From NCBI GenBank assembly GCA_002682825.1, contig NOKP01000006.1:248001-312000 (forward strand): a DNA stretch of 64,000 bases, read 5' to 3'. Of the stretch, positions 31,665 through 42,665 are shown piece after piece. Each line of letters starts with the position of its first letter. The stretch's first letter is position 1. The position numbers and the translations under genes are program-made. The stretch is from Neonectria sp. B-13 (Eukaryota > Ascomycota > Sordariomycetes > Hypocreales > Nectriaceae). A model generated the notes under the pieces. The model did not search any database, was not told the DNA's origin, and was given only the letters and a program-made list of their open reading frames with translations.

Positions 31665-33485
31665 CTACGCAGTACTAAAATTGATGTAGACCCTGCTTTC
31701 CCACCCGGAAAGTGTCGGTCGTCCCCCCTTAAGCCCTACTTCACTCTGGCCTGTTGTACCCGTGAGCATATTTACCTCCGCAGGCAAACAACCTAGCGCT
31801 TGGGCAACATCCAAGCCGAGCCTCTCCTCCTGCGACATATTGAGGATAACAAGAGCTCTTCTACTCGTCCCGTCTGGTCCACGGGGAACTGGGCTCTCCT
31901 TGATGTACGCAAAGACGGACTCGTTGTCCGGGTCTAGCAGCTTGAAGCTGCCAAACACAAACAAGTCTCTGTACTCCTTACGCATTCTTAGGGCGTACTT
32001 GTAAAAGTTCAGAATAGATGCTGGATCATTGGTCTGTTTAGCGGCGTTGATGTCTCGGTAGTCGTCGTGCACTCGCATCCACGGCTTGGCGTCGACACTC
32101 GAGAACCCGGCATTGGGAGAGCTGTCCCATTGGAAGGGGATTCGGGCGTGGTCGCGGCCCATGATCTGCAGGCCATGCATCGTAGCCTGGATACGCTTCT
32201 CGTCGCCTGAGTCAACAGCCTCGGCGTAGAAGTTGCCGCTTTCAATGTCCTTGTACTCCTCAATTCCCCAGGACTCGGGCATGTTGGTCATGCCAATCTC
32301 CTGCCCTTGGTAGAGAAACAGGGTGCCCGTGAGCGTGGCCTGCCAGAGAGCAATGGTTTTACTTGACTTGAGCCACCATTCCGGCGTCGAGGCATCACCG
32401 AACCGGTTCACAGCTCGACCGTTGTCGTGGTTCTCGCAGAACGCCGTCGCCCACGCGTCGGTGCCCTCGATGAAGCTCTGCCATATGTGGGTGACGGCCT
32501 TGAGGGTAGAGAGGGGAAAAGGCTGGTAGATGTACTTTGCGCCAAAGCCGTTTCCGTTGCCGAGACGGATCATGGAAAACTCAAAAACCATGTCCAGCTC
32601 CTTGGCAGCCGCTGAGACGTACGGAATGACTTGCGAGGGGTGAGGCGTGTTGGAGAGTTCCCCCACCGAGACGGCGTTGTAGGGGCCAAGGACCTTGCGG
32701 TACATCTCATGAATGAACTCATGGATGCGCGGCCCGTTGCACCACATCTCGGGAGCCGGCTGGTCCGAAGAAGTCGGGTCGGTGACGGGAGCATCGACAA
32801 AGTCGCGTCGCTTGGAGTATTTGTTGACCGTGTCGATACGAAATCCATCCACGCCACGGTCTAGCCAGAAGCGCATCGTCTCCTCGTAAATTGCTTCTCG
32901 GCAGTCATCGTTGTCCCAGTTCAGGTCTGGCTGGTCCGGCGCGTAGAGGTGCAGATAGTATTCCTGGGTGTGCTCGTCCCAGGTCCATGTTGGGCCGGCA
33001 AAGTACCCTCGCCAGTTGGTTGGTGGGTGTCTGATGCCGTTCTCGTCGTAGCGAGCGGGCTTCCAGATGTACCAGTCTCTCTTTGGGTCATCCTTGGACG
33101 ACCTGGAGCGCTTGAACCATTCGTGCTCGATGGAGGTGTGGTTGACGACGAGGTCAAGAATGACCTTGAGTCCTCTTTTGTGGGATTCTCGAAGCAGAGT
33201 ATCGACGTCTTCAATCGTCCCGTACGGCTCATAGATCTTTTGGTAATCCGAAACGTCGTACCCCATGTCCTTTTGAGGGCTCTCGAAAATGGGAGACACC
33301 CAGACGACGTCGACGCCCAGGTCGCTGATGTAGTCGAGCTCAGAAATGAGGCCGGGCAAGTCACCCCAGCCATCGCCATTCGAGTCTTTGAAGCTCGCTG
33401 GGTACACTTGATAGAAGGTAGCGTCTTTCCACCACGACTGTTTGCCCAGCCAGAGGTTTCCCTCGTCCGAGATGAGCGACCCCAT
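31665..33485 (-). CDS. GH13 alpha-glucosidase (maltase/oligo-1,6-glucosidase type)
   Basis: Intronless, 606 residues, no signal peptide, so cytosolic as in yeast-type maltases. GH13 regions in order: the 'DSNGDGWGDLPG' calcium-loop segment after strand 1, DVVWVSPI, DLVVNHTS (region I), GFRIDTVNK with the catalytic nucleophile Asp (region II), SVGELSN with the acid/base Glu (region III) and FCENHDNGR with the transition-state Asp (region IV). The C-terminal beta domain is complete. It hydrolyses maltose, sucrose or isomaltose-type alpha-glucosides from the non-reducing end. It is transcribed divergently from the sugar permease at 34368 across an 882-base promoter containing three CGG-N5-CCG palindromes, and a Zn2Cys6 regulator follows the permease. 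This is the classical MAL arrangement of enzyme, transporter and activator. Confidence 0.93.
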   Translation of the reverse strand: MGSLISDEGNLWLGKQSWWKDATFYQVYPASFKDSNGDGWGDLPGLISELDYISDLGVDVVWVSPIFESPQKDMGYDVSDYQKIYEPYGTIEDVDTLLRESHKRGLKVILDLVVNHTSIEHEWFKRSRSSKDDPKRDWYIWKPARYDENGIRHPPTNWRGYFAGPTWTWDEHTQEYYLHLYAPDQPDLNWDNDDCREAIYEETMRFWLDRGVDGFRIDTVNKYSKRRDFVDAPVTDPTSSDQPAPEMWCNGPRIHEFIHEMYRKVLGPYNAVSVGELSNTPHPSQVIPYVSAAAKELDMVFEFSMIRLGNGNGFGAKYIYQPFPLSTLKAVTHIWQSFIEGTDAWATAFCENHDNGRAVNRFGDASTPEWWLKSSKTIALWQATLTGTLFLYQGQEIGMTNMPESWGIEEYKDIESGNFYAEAVDSGDEKRIQATMHGLQIMGRDHARIPFQWDSSPNAGFSSVDAKPWMRVHDDYRDINAAKQTNDPASILNFYKYALRMRKEYRDLFVFGSFKLLDPDNESVFAYIKESPVPRGPDGTSRRALVILNMSQEERLGLDVAQALGCLPAEVNMLTGTTGQSEVGLKGGRPTLSGWESRVYINFSTA

Positions 33486-33684
33486 GGCAAAGGATCTGAT
33501 AGCTTGTGTCGCGTGAAGTCACTTGGTAAACGAAGGTGGCTTGTCTTCAGCGGGATTGCAATGGGAGAAATATGGATTGGATTGAATAGCGCGGCGGCGT
33601 AGTTATGTGACGTCCCCAGGCGATAAGCTGATTCGCGACCATGTGGAGTGTATTCGTCAGGTCGTGGAGTCGCGGAGACTCCTG

Positions 33685-33695
33685 CGGGGAGTCCG
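33685..33695. promoter_or_regulatory. CGG-N5-CCG palindrome, copy 1
   Basis: CGGGGAGTCCG, an inverted CGG pair with a 5-base spacer, 200 bases upstream of the alpha-glucosidase start. Predicted Zn2Cys6 binding site; not tested. Confidence 0.5.
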
Positions 33696-33857
33696 CATTG
33701 ATACACGCGATTCTGGTCCCATGCTTCTCAAAGCTTTCGAGAGATCCACCATTATCTGGAGCTGCTGGAGTTTTTATCCACGGGGTCGGTAACTACTTTG
33801 GTAGGCGCAGTTTGATGGTCGCTGACTCGCCACAACAGGACCGCCGCGATGGGGGAG

Positions 33858-33868
33858 CGGAGTCTCCG
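33858..33868. promoter_or_regulatory. CGG-N5-CCG palindrome, copy 2
   Basis: CGGAGTCTCCG, identical to the copy at 34004, in the centre of the divergent promoter. Predicted Zn2Cys6 binding site. Confidence 0.55.
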
Positions 33869-34003
33869 CTAGTTTGTTGGCATTTGTACCTGGACTCCGG
33901 AGTTGCTCCGCATGGTCCGGCCAGTTATATCCACTTTCGGACTCGAGCCAATCACGCGCCGTTCAATCCCGGCATCATCTCCGGAGTGATGGTAACATGA
34001 TGG

Positions 34004-34014
34004 CGGAGTCTCCG
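34004..34014. promoter_or_regulatory. CGG-N5-CCG palindrome, copy 3
   Basis: CGGAGTCTCCG flanked by GG and CC, giving a longer palindrome. It lies about 300 bases upstream of the permease TATA box. Predicted Zn2Cys6 binding site. Confidence 0.55.
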
Positions 34015-34367
34015 CCACACCACAACTTGAACCGGAGCCTCCTGTCGGCAAAAGTCAGCCCCTGGGGTAGCTCCTGGCGAGCCACGCCAAATGCGTCCAA
34101 TCGTGTGGTTCCTCCTCTCCCCAGACCCCGCCCTGTCCTCCATGTTTCCCCAGGTCATGCTCCGGCTCAACAGGTGGACGTTGCTTTAACTTAGTTTCTG
34201 CAAAGCCGGTAACCACTAGCGCCCGAGTGATGCCATGCGGCATGCGACCTCTTCCGAGCCCAATTGCTTGACTGACGCGGACCCTTTCCCAGCTTAAAGG
34301 TTTGAACGAATATATATAAGGGCCTTCAGTCGCCTGAGGTAACCGCATCTCCAGAGTCCTCACAGCA

Positions 34368-36126
34368 ATGACCATCGAGCCGACTACACACATCATGGCC
34401 GACACCAAGATCACCGCCACCCAGAAGACAATGGATGCCCATCATCATGAAGAGACGGTTGATGCCAAGGTCCTCGTCTCCGAGGCCAAGGTTGCTGCGG
34501 ATGCAGAACACAACATGAGCCTCTGGCAGGCCGCCAAAACCTACCCCAAGGCCATCGGCTGGTCGGTCCTGCTGTCCACCACGCTCATCATGGAGGGCTA
34601 CGACCTGGCGCTGCTGGGAAACTTGTATGCGTCGCCCGTCTTCAACAAGAAGTTTGGCGAGTACAACGCCGTCACCGGCGAGTACCAGGTCACGGCGGCG
34701 TGGCAGTCGGGTCTGTCCAACGGAGCCCGCGCTGGCGAGATCATCGGTTTGATCATGGCTGGCTGGGCGTCTGATCGCTACGGCTACAAGATGACGACGA
34801 TTGGCGCATTGGTCATGATGATTGCATTTGTCTTTGTTCTCTTCTTTGCGCCCAACATCAAAATCCTCGTCCTGGGAGAGGTGCTGTGTGGTAAGTCTAC
34901 TGTGCGAATGCTTGTAGAAATCAACTAACTCTTGCAGGAATCCCTTGGGGCGCTTTCCAGAGCGTCACGCCGGCATATGCTTCTGAAGTCGCGCCTGTTG
35001 TGCTGAGACCGTATCTGACTACATTTATCAACATGTGCTGGGTCATTGGTCAATTCTTCGCCGCCGCCGTCAACAAAGGTTCGGTCGGTCGGGATGACGA
35101 ATGGGCCTACCGGATTCCCTTTGGAGTCCAGTGGGTGTGGCCGGTTCCCATTCTCGCAGGCCTAGTCTTTGCACCCGAGTACGTCCCCATCCCAGTAATA
35201 TCTCCCCCGCAACAATGTATAGCTAACGTCTTAGATCCCCTTGGTGGTATGTGCGAAAGAACAACAGGGCCGCCGCCAAAAAGTCCCTGCTGCGTCTCAC
35301 GTCTCGCAGCCAGCCCAACTTCAACGCCGACGAGACCATCGCCATGATCGAGCACACCAACGAGATGGAGAAACAGCTCAAGGAGGGCACCAGCTACAGA
35401 GATTGCTTCAAGGGAGTTGACCTTCGACGAACCGAGATTGTTGTCGGAATCTGGCTGGTGCAAACTCTTGGCGGTCAAAACCTCATGGGCTACTTTTCCT
35501 ACTTCCTCAAGCAGGCTGGAATGGATCCCAGCAACTCTTTCTCGCTCTCTATGGCCCAGTACGCCCTCGGCATGGTGGGCACATTTGGTTCTTGGTTCTT
35601 GATGGCCAAGGTCGGCCGTCGCACGATTCATTTCTCTGGTGTTTGCTGCCAATTCCTGCTGCTCATCATCGTGGGATCGCTATCCTTTTCCAAGGACAAT
35701 GGCTCCGTCTGGGCCATTGGCGCCGTCCTGATCATCTTCACCTTTGTGTACGATTTCACAGTCGGCCCTGTCACATACTCTTTGATCTCGGAGCTGTCGT
35801 CCACGAGACTCAAGGCCAAGACCATTGTCATGGCTCGCGCCGCATACAACGCCAGCAACATCTTCGTCAACGTCATGACGAACTATCAGCTATCTTCGAC
35901 TGCTTGGAACTGGGGAGCTCGCACCGCCTACTTTTGGGCTGGAACCTGCCTCCTGTCCGCAGTCTGGGTGTTCTATAGACTCCCGGAACCCAAGGACCGT
36001 ACCTATGCAGAGTTAGATCTGCTGTTTGAGAAGCGCGTGTCGGCAAGGAAGTTTGCTCAGACCCACATTGACCCTTATAGTCATGAGGTAGAGGAGAGCA
36101 AGCTGGCGGCTGAGAAGGGACTGTAG
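34368..36126 (+). CDS. MFS alpha-glucoside/maltose permease
   Basis: Three exons (34368-34890, 34938-35178, 35235-36126; introns 47 and 56 bases) encode 551 residues. The sugar-porter signature set is present: a long cytoplasmic N-terminus, 'MEGYDLALLGNLYASPVF' at the first membrane segment, GWASDRYGYKM between segments 2 and 3, the E-(S)-PWWYVRK loop after segment 6 (formed across the second intron), GGQNLMGYFSYFL in segment 7, and the 'RLPEPKDRTYAELDLLFE' tail after segment 12. This combination is typical of the yeast MAL11/AGT1 and Aspergillus MalP-type proton symporters for maltose and related alpha-glucosides. It is divergent from the GH13 alpha-glucosidase and is followed, convergently, by a Zn2Cys6 regulator, completing a MAL cluster. 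Confidence 0.92.
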
Positions 36127-36240
36127 AGACTAGAGAGCATCCCGAATTGTCCCTTCAGGATCACTTAGTCTTATTCTAGTTCCGAGGGAAAGAGGTCTTA
36201 AAATAATGCTTTATTTAGTTGACTTGTTTGTACTTGCACA

Positions 36241-37677
36241 TCAGGGCGGCTCGTTGACTGGGCTTGGTGCTGTGTTTGGTAGTGCCTGCTGTATTTGCTT
36301 TTCCAGGAGCGGGTCGTAGATGACGGTGCCACCGGGCAACTGAGTGATGAGGTGCCGAGTGTAGATCAAGTCATCTTCCAGCGAAGTGCCTACTACCACG
36401 CCTTGCGGGCTTGATGGCGCTATTGGTACTCGCGCCAGAACGTCCACCACCGCCGAGGCAATGTCGTAGAGCTTCTCGGTTAAGCCAACCCCATGTACTT
36501 TGATGCTGTCGATGGAGAGATCCCGCGTTGAGAGGGTGAGATCCTTGGCCACCTCGAGCGGGTATCGATATGTGAGGCGGTGTTGGTGAGTACCCTCGCT
36601 AAGGTAGCCTAGACGTAGGCGTAGTTTCCAGATGATGACACGCAGCCAGAGCTGGGTGATTCTCAGATTCGCTTTCTGCGTGTCGTGTAGCTCCACAGTA
36701 GGTTGCAGGGCCGTATTGACCACTGTCTCAACGTAGTCGAGCGAGGCGACAGACGGGGGGGTGGCGACTATTTCGTGATTGAGAAGGGCCACAAACGAGG
36801 TGTCGATTGGGCGAAACAGCGACGCGAGACTCCAGAAGCCGACGAGCGAGGGGTCGCTCGTGTCCAGCTCCGGCGTCTCAGATGTGACCTGTAGGGTGAT
36901 TGGACGGCGGTAGCGAATCGCGTGTGATCTCTCCGATATGAGCAACACCCAGAAGAGGCGTTCGGCCAAGGGCTTGAAGGCCGCGTCGACATCGTCGAGT
37001 CGCAACAGGTGAAACAGCGTCGTGGCTTCGCGTAGAAACAAGAAAGCCTGGCTGTGGTGCGACAGCCTGGCCTGGCAAGCGTAGAGAAAGAAGACGAGGA
37101 GGCACTGGTTGAAGGTGGGTTTGACGTGGCGTTGAATCATCTGATACGTTGCCAGTGCAACATCCAATATTATCTGCCCGTACGCGGCGTTCCGCTCGGG
37201 GATGATGCCCTGGGGGAACAGGCTCTCGGGCTCCTCTGCTTGTAGCAGCACCTGGGCACACATGGCAACGAGCACGCAGTAGGCCTCAACTCTCGACTCC
37301 GAGGACGAGGAAATGACGGCTTTGAGATGGGCAACGTAGTCTCGCGTCAGGATCGGGATGGTTGGGTACAGTCTGGCGAAGAATCGCTCGGCACAGTAGT
37401 CGATGACGCGAGTCGGGACAAGCTCAGCCATGCTCTGGGCGGGATCTACCATTCCGGGACTCATTGAAAAGTCCGGGTACCGAACCAGCGATCCCATCGC
37501 CGAGTGAGGGAAGCATTGGTCGCCGAGTCCCGCATCGACACATCGCCTGCACGGCCGGAACTCGCTGCAGCCTCGCCGGAGCGCCTTGCATCTCTGGCAC
37601 GCCCTAGGGACCTGGATTCTCTTGGAAGTGGTTCCATTGTTGTCGTTGACGGTGTTCCCAGGCCGCTTGGGCTCCAT
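36241..37677 (-). CDS. Zn2Cys6 transcription factor of the MAL-type cluster
   Basis: Intronless, 478 residues. The zinc cluster is at residues 27-55, Cys-x2-Cys-x6-Cys-x5-Cys-x2-Cys then Cys after eight residues (CQRCKALRRGC..CRRC..QC), preceded by a basic stretch. The region from about 75 to 300 looks like the fungal transcription-factor middle homology domain ('YPTIPILTRDYVAHLK', 'FLREATTLFHLLRLDD', LLISERSHAIRYRRPITL). This layout resembles yeast MAL activators and Aspergillus MalR/AmyR-like regulators of starch and maltose use. It lies 115 bases from the permease stop codon, tail to tail. It is the obvious candidate to bind the CGG-N5-CCG sites in the enzyme-permease promoter, but that is inference from position. 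Confidence 0.87.
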   Translation of the reverse strand: MEPKRPGNTVNDNNGTTSKRIQVPRACQRCKALRRGCSEFRPCRRCVDAGLGDQCFPHSAMGSLVRYPDFSMSPGMVDPAQSMAELVPTRVIDYCAERFFARLYPTIPILTRDYVAHLKAVISSSSESRVEAYCVLVAMCAQVLLQAEEPESLFPQGIIPERNAAYGQIILDVALATYQMIQRHVKPTFNQCLLVFFLYACQARLSHHSQAFLFLREATTLFHLLRLDDVDAAFKPLAERLFWVLLISERSHAIRYRRPITLQVTSETPELDTSDPSLVGFWSLASLFRPIDTSFVALLNHEIVATPPSVASLDYVETVVNTALQPTVELHDTQKANLRITQLWLRVIIWKLRLRLGYLSEGTHQHRLTYRYPLEVAKDLTLSTRDLSIDSIKVHGVGLTEKLYDIASAVVDVLARVPIAPSSPQGVVVGTSLEDDLIYTRHLITQLPGGTVIYDPLLEKQIQQALPNTAPSPVNEPP

Positions 37678-38751
37678 GGACTTGATACTGGTCTACAGGG
37701 TGAGACCGGTTGTTGTAGGTTGCAGTTGTCAAGACTCGGGTGGCGCGTGTCCCATGCCCGATGTCACCGCGCCGGCTAAATAGCGGCGCTTTCTTGAAAC
37801 AACTCCCGGCTGTAAGATGCGGTTGAATGCGATTGGGATGAGCCTCGAAGCTGAGGGAAGATCTTGAAAACAACTACATTTGAAATTTCAGTTCCTAGTC
37901 AAGAGGACAAGAGAGCGCTGATAAACAAACCCGCAACGAGACCAGTCAACTTGACTAAAATGTGCCCGGTCGTACTGCCCTCTAGGGTAGGCAACTCGCC
38001 AAATGGTCGAAGCGAAATGACTTAACTTATGGCATTAGTCCCCACAAACTTGACAGAGCAATTGAACCTTGGCGGAGTTTATGAAATGCCGTTACTAAGG
38101 AAATTTTGGATCTTCACAGCTCTGCATCCACGAGGAGACGAGGGCTAAATTCGACTGGTTCTTTCTGCAAAGAAAACTAAAAAGAATAAAAGAATAAAGT
38201 AGTTCGTTCTCACCTGAATGTTGCTTTGAGGAAAATCAAATCTATGCACACAGTCGCGAATACCTCTGGTTTCAACCTCGGTCTCGGGTTGTTCTCGCTG
38301 TAATTCTGCTAGCATATCAAGGGGTTCGTTGAGGTTCGTTTTGAGGAAACAATAATTGACATGGGTTAAAGAGTGTTGAGGTGGAGCGTTCAACCCAGTT
38401 CACCTCATCAAGGAGACGACACATTGAATATTCTACCCATATCTTTCTTACCCTTTGCCTATAACATTAACTATGGCTCTATGGAGGTTACAATTTATCA
38501 TATTCTTCTTCTGTGGTTGCCTCACGGCTTCTCAGGGAGCATGGAGGTTGTTGGGCTCACTGTTGGAATCGTTTCATCGGTGATCGGCCTGATTACTCAC
38601 AGCAGCAAGACCGACAAGAAAGACAGACACAACCCGGCCGCCAATATGAGAGACTTATCAATAATAATTAAATCTCCTCCCCGATCCTTATCTATGTGAG
38701 ATGCTTGACTTCCCCCAAAACTTTCCCCCGACCCCAGAGTCTAGCAACAAC
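37678..38751. other. intergenic with a possible short relic
   Basis: The left part is the regulator's upstream region. At 38541-38699 (plus) a 52-residue frame starts with ATG and a hydrophobic 'MEVVGLTVGIVSSVIGLI' stretch, reminiscent of the N-terminal helices of fungal NLR/HeLo-type proteins, but nothing that follows supports such a gene. Confidence 0.35.
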
Positions 38752-39459
38752 TTAGACCATAATATTCCCCTTCTGCTTTACTGTTCCGCTAATATACGCC
38801 TGATATGGTGCCCATGCTCCAGAAATGAGTGCTCTCCCTACAAAGTTGATGTTACCCGAAATCTGCCCATTGTCCTCAAAAGTGAGATTGAAACCTCCGA
38901 CAGCCGGGTTATAGACACCAGCAATGAGGCCACTTAGAGGACTGAACAGAGAAATTTGATTGAATGCGGCAACGGAAGTGTCGACGGAGACCGTCACCGT
39001 GGTGGGTGTGCACGATACTCGTGCAAAGTCAGCGTGCGATGTGTCCCTGCTGCCGCCGATGAAGGGTTTGAGATATCGATTAGTGACATAACGGATGCTT
39101 CCAGCAACGGGGATGCCGATTGGGTTGCCGATAAGGATGACCACGTCGGCTGGGTTCACACCATTCAGCGTCCAAGGCGAGGGAATTTGCTGCATAATGA
39201 GTATCTTGCCTTGAACTTGAAAAGGCTGAAAGTTTCCCTGATTTCGTCCGTCGGCGATAATGTCGACCAGGATGTAAGGGAGGTCAAGTGCGCGCTTCTC
39301 AGGACCCACGTCTCGGGCGCCTATTGGAAAGTTGAAGAGACCGAGGTCAGGCTGGTTCACGACAGGTATAGAGTCGTCATCAAAAATCTTTAGGCGAGTT
39401 TGCGGAGTGGGTGAGGCCCAGATGCAGCTCAGCAGAGACAAGATAAGTAAAAGGTACAT
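38752..39459 (-). CDS. secreted protein of unknown function
   Basis: Intronless, 235 residues from the ATG at 39459, chosen because it begins directly with a good signal peptide (MYLLLILSLLSCIWA, cleavage before SPTP). The frame extends 48 codons further upstream to another ATG at 39603, which would bury the signal peptide. The mature protein is poor in cysteine (one in 'RVSCTP') and rich in Val, Ile, Asn and Gly, with beta-strand-like spacing; the segment from about residue 130 (VTVSVDTSVAAFNQ) to the end looks like an immunoglobulin-like or beta-sandwich fold. One N-glycosylation site (NLTF) is visible. I do not recognise the family. It has no obvious partner gene. Confidence 0.65.
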   Translation of the reverse strand: MYLLLILSLLSCIWASPTPQTRLKIFDDDSIPVVNQPDLGLFNFPIGARDVGPEKRALDLPYILVDIIADGRNQGNFQPFQVQGKILIMQQIPSPWTLNGVNPADVVILIGNPIGIPVAGSIRYVTNRYLKPFIGGSRDTSHADFARVSCTPTTVTVSVDTSVAAFNQISLFSPLSGLIAGVYNPAVGGFNLTFEDNGQISGNINFVGRALISGAWAPYQAYISGTVKQKGNIMV

Positions 39460-42400
39460 GATTCTCGCGGTTGGGTGCTTGACTGTGGCGATGAGTGTGT
39501 AGGCGTTACTCTCTAAGACGATTATAGATGACACGGGTTGGGCAACATAAGAAGTTGAATCTGGGAGAGAACAAGCGAATATATAGTCAAGGACTCTCTC
39601 CATATGGCAGCATGTCCCGGAGAAAACGCCTTAATTTAAGATGCATGTCACTCCCGCACTATTCTCACAGGTGGCGTTTCAGCTTGTCACCCTGAATACT
39701 CACCCCCAAGAGGAGAGGTATGAAACAAGGTTGTGGCTGAAAAATAGGATTGAATTGAGACACCGAGGAAAGCCCCAACCAAGGGATCGGGCTGGGGCTT
39801 ATGTACTGCTACACTTTCCAAGTGTATACGAGTTTTGGTGTGATTAGTAGGGAGGCCAGGAATGCCTTGAGGCATTTGACCCCACCCTTAGCTAGACCGA
39901 GGTCTAATTCCTTTACCCATTCCAATACTAACAGGTGGCAGGCACTTTAGCTTGGTGGCCCCAATACCGAACCCACCAACAGTGACGCGGCTATTGCCAT
40001 ATTAATACTATAAGTTTATGACGCCTTGATTTCGTCACGCTTAATCTAACATTGGTTGCCCGGCGGTAAGCTGGACAGATATTGGCTATGAACCGATTTT
40101 AGAGACACTGCAGTTATGAGTTGTATCATATGCTCCACCACTGCCACAACCGACAAATATAATGAGAGGGCGAGTTACAACCAGCCCTCCATTACATTTC
40201 TACCTCGATTATGACACTTCTATGCACCTCTCATTTCGTGAAAGAATTGGCAAGGAGAATCGTGACTACCATTCTCTAGGCCTAATCTAGTCCCCGCCTG
40301 TTGGTAATGCTAGATCATAAGACCGTAAAGTGTCGCGGACGGAAGGTTATGTTATTTCCTTACTACGTTCTATTATTCTTCTGGTTTTATTCACTGTCGG
40401 TGTTTGAGATGTTGTGTTGAAGGATTTAGGGGCCTGGGTATTGATAATAGTCTGAGTTTACGTTGTTGAAAATGTTCGAAGACGTACTCAAAAGCGAGGA
40501 GCAGCATATGAAACCGAGAGATAATTAGATGCACTTCCTAGCTGCCGTATTGGGTCTGATATCCGTTGACGTATTGAGCCGTCGAGTAATTGAATGCGGG
40601 GCTGAATTGACTTTGGGGTTTGTTGGACTGCACGGGAAAGATAACCTCTGGAAGTCAAGTGGCTTCCCCAGCATGTTGCACCACATATTCCGCTGCTACG
40701 AACTGGTTGCGAGGATGGCAAAATCGATGACGGAGAAGTGTCCACAACAAGCCAAAGGCACGGATCCAGAGAGGACAGCCTTTTGCAGAAGCTTTACAGC
40801 CTCGAAGACGATCCATCGGATTTTATTACGCCTGTTTCTCCGAAACAGTGCCTCCCTTCCCTGAATCAGGGGTGCTCCACGAACTGACTTATTACTACCA
40901 AGGGCGCGCTATCCGAGGTACTAAGCGGCGAATCGATTGTGAATCATCAGTGGAAATTCCACCGTGCTGTCCGCCTTAATTTCACTGGGTTATCCTGTAA
41001 TCTTTGGACTTGAACGACGAAAGTGGTATGGCAGGTGGGAGTCAACACACCGTAACTCTGCGAAGCAGAAATGTCAAGCTTTGGTCAGTAAGATATGGGG
41101 TAGGCTTGAGGATCTCGATTGCCTCACGCAGGATATTGAAATCCATCGTGGCAACGTTCTCTGGCCGGCTTTCAGTGCTGCCGCTGAGTCTGTCGAGGTG
41201 GTCTGCGGCATCGTGCGCTGATCTGATTCTCCAAAGCTTCGCGAAGAGGCATGGGTAATATCCCGAAGACGAAAAAGGGGTGATGGAGGTTTGGAGACGG
41301 GCGGATCGTCAGATTGATGGCGGTGAGCAAGTTGAACTTGGGCCTGTTGACTGAAGAGTGGTTATGAAGAAGGTGGGCAATTCTATCACGCAGGCATAGG
41401 TGGAATACATGGGTTCCAGGTTTGCTGGTCTTGAGGTCCCTGATAACTAAGCAAGGATTTAGTGTAGCGAGTTGAATTTCAAAACCAAGACTGTTTTATT
41501 CTGAATATTGCCGAGCTTTCGGCTTTCGAGTTCGTCGGGTTAAAGTGGGCTAGTTCGGCGCGAGATGCGGGCTATTCGGAGCGAGGTGGGGCTTTTCGCC
41601 GTAAACAAGCCGGATTTTATCGTTATTAAAAGAAGTGAGCTTCTACGAGTAAGAATCCTCGATGCTGTACAATTAATCGAAATGTGTACATTCAAGACGC
41701 TTCAAAGCTGCTTCAACAGTGTTGTTCATTACAATTTCTCTTCCATCCACAACTAGAACCACATCTTACCCTGTCGACACCTCAAGACGGCACTGTTGAG
41801 TGCGACCGTGGAATAAAACCAAAGGTCACCCACGTCGTTCACAAAACCATCGGCGATATGCGAACTAATGGGCCAAGGCCGCCAGGACCTCCTCGGATCT
41901 CCCAGTCCATCAAGCTGTCTGAAAGCCAGATTCAAGGCCGTTACTACAGCCACCAAAGTTTCTGGGGTGAAGAAGACATTGCCTGCACGCTGCTAAGCCG
42001 GGAACAGCTACCTATCGCTATTATTGCCGCTGTTCATTTTGCTGTTGCTGAGGTCGTCTGAGGTCGTCGGTGTTTCCTGGAAGGACTACGGTGAAGCTGT
42101 CCATGTGGATGACGTCGATGAGGCAAATACACTGGCTGAATACTCGAGCGAACATGTGCAGATCCTGACTCAGGATCCCCGGAATGCGCTCGAGAATATG
42201 AGCAACTAGGGCGACCTATTTTTCTTTTGGCGAAGGGATTTATATGTCCTGGAACCTGACAGCCGGCAATTATACGGGCGGTCTCTACAAGGCAAGCGGT
42301 GAAATGGGTTGGCTTTGTGGGCGATGCTCACGGGCAGAGATATTTGAAGGGCATGCTCGCTTAAGTGACTTGAGAGCGCAAATGTATTTCAAAGATGAAC

Positions 42401-42665
42401 ATTCATGGGTTTCCGAAGCGAAGGAGACTTGAAGCTTGAGTGACCCACAACAATCAGCGCTCGGTAGTGTGTAGGCTTCACTCGATGATGCTGGCCCTGC
42501 CCACATGCACAGATATATAACTGGATCACCCATATGAGAATCCTGAAAGTCGTATGAAATGGATATCAAACTAATAACAATGAGTGAACGAACCAATCCT
42601 GGAAAACCGCTTCCCTATCACACATTCCCCTCAACATGGCCAACAGAATTCTGCATCATCAGACC
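39460..42665. other. gene-poor region with decayed sequence
   Basis: 3.2 kb without a supported gene. Frames of 60-125 codons occur at 40529-40864 (plus, with a hydrophobic N-terminus MHFLAAVLGLI), 41684-42061 (plus) and 42244-42432 (plus), none with a domain I recognise. Base composition changes several times. It could hold old, mutated genes or repeats. Confidence 0.4.

Larger units (their letters stand above)
33486..34367. promoter_or_regulatory. divergent promoter of alpha-glucosidase and sugar permease
   Basis: Between the two divergent start codons. It is rich in CGGAG/CTCCG words, including three perfect CGG-N5-CCG palindromes (33685-33695, 33858-33868, 34004-34014), a near-perfect one at 33672-33682 (CGG-AGACT-CCT) and a CGG-N7-CCG at 33898-33910. 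Such inverted CGG triplets are what dimeric Zn2Cys6 regulators bind. A TATA box (ATATATATAAG) at 34310-34320 serves the permease. Confidence 0.7.

Noticed and set aside
32949..33602. 217-codon plus-strand frame
   Set aside because: Antisense of the GH13 alpha-glucosidase, whose catalytic motifs are clear.
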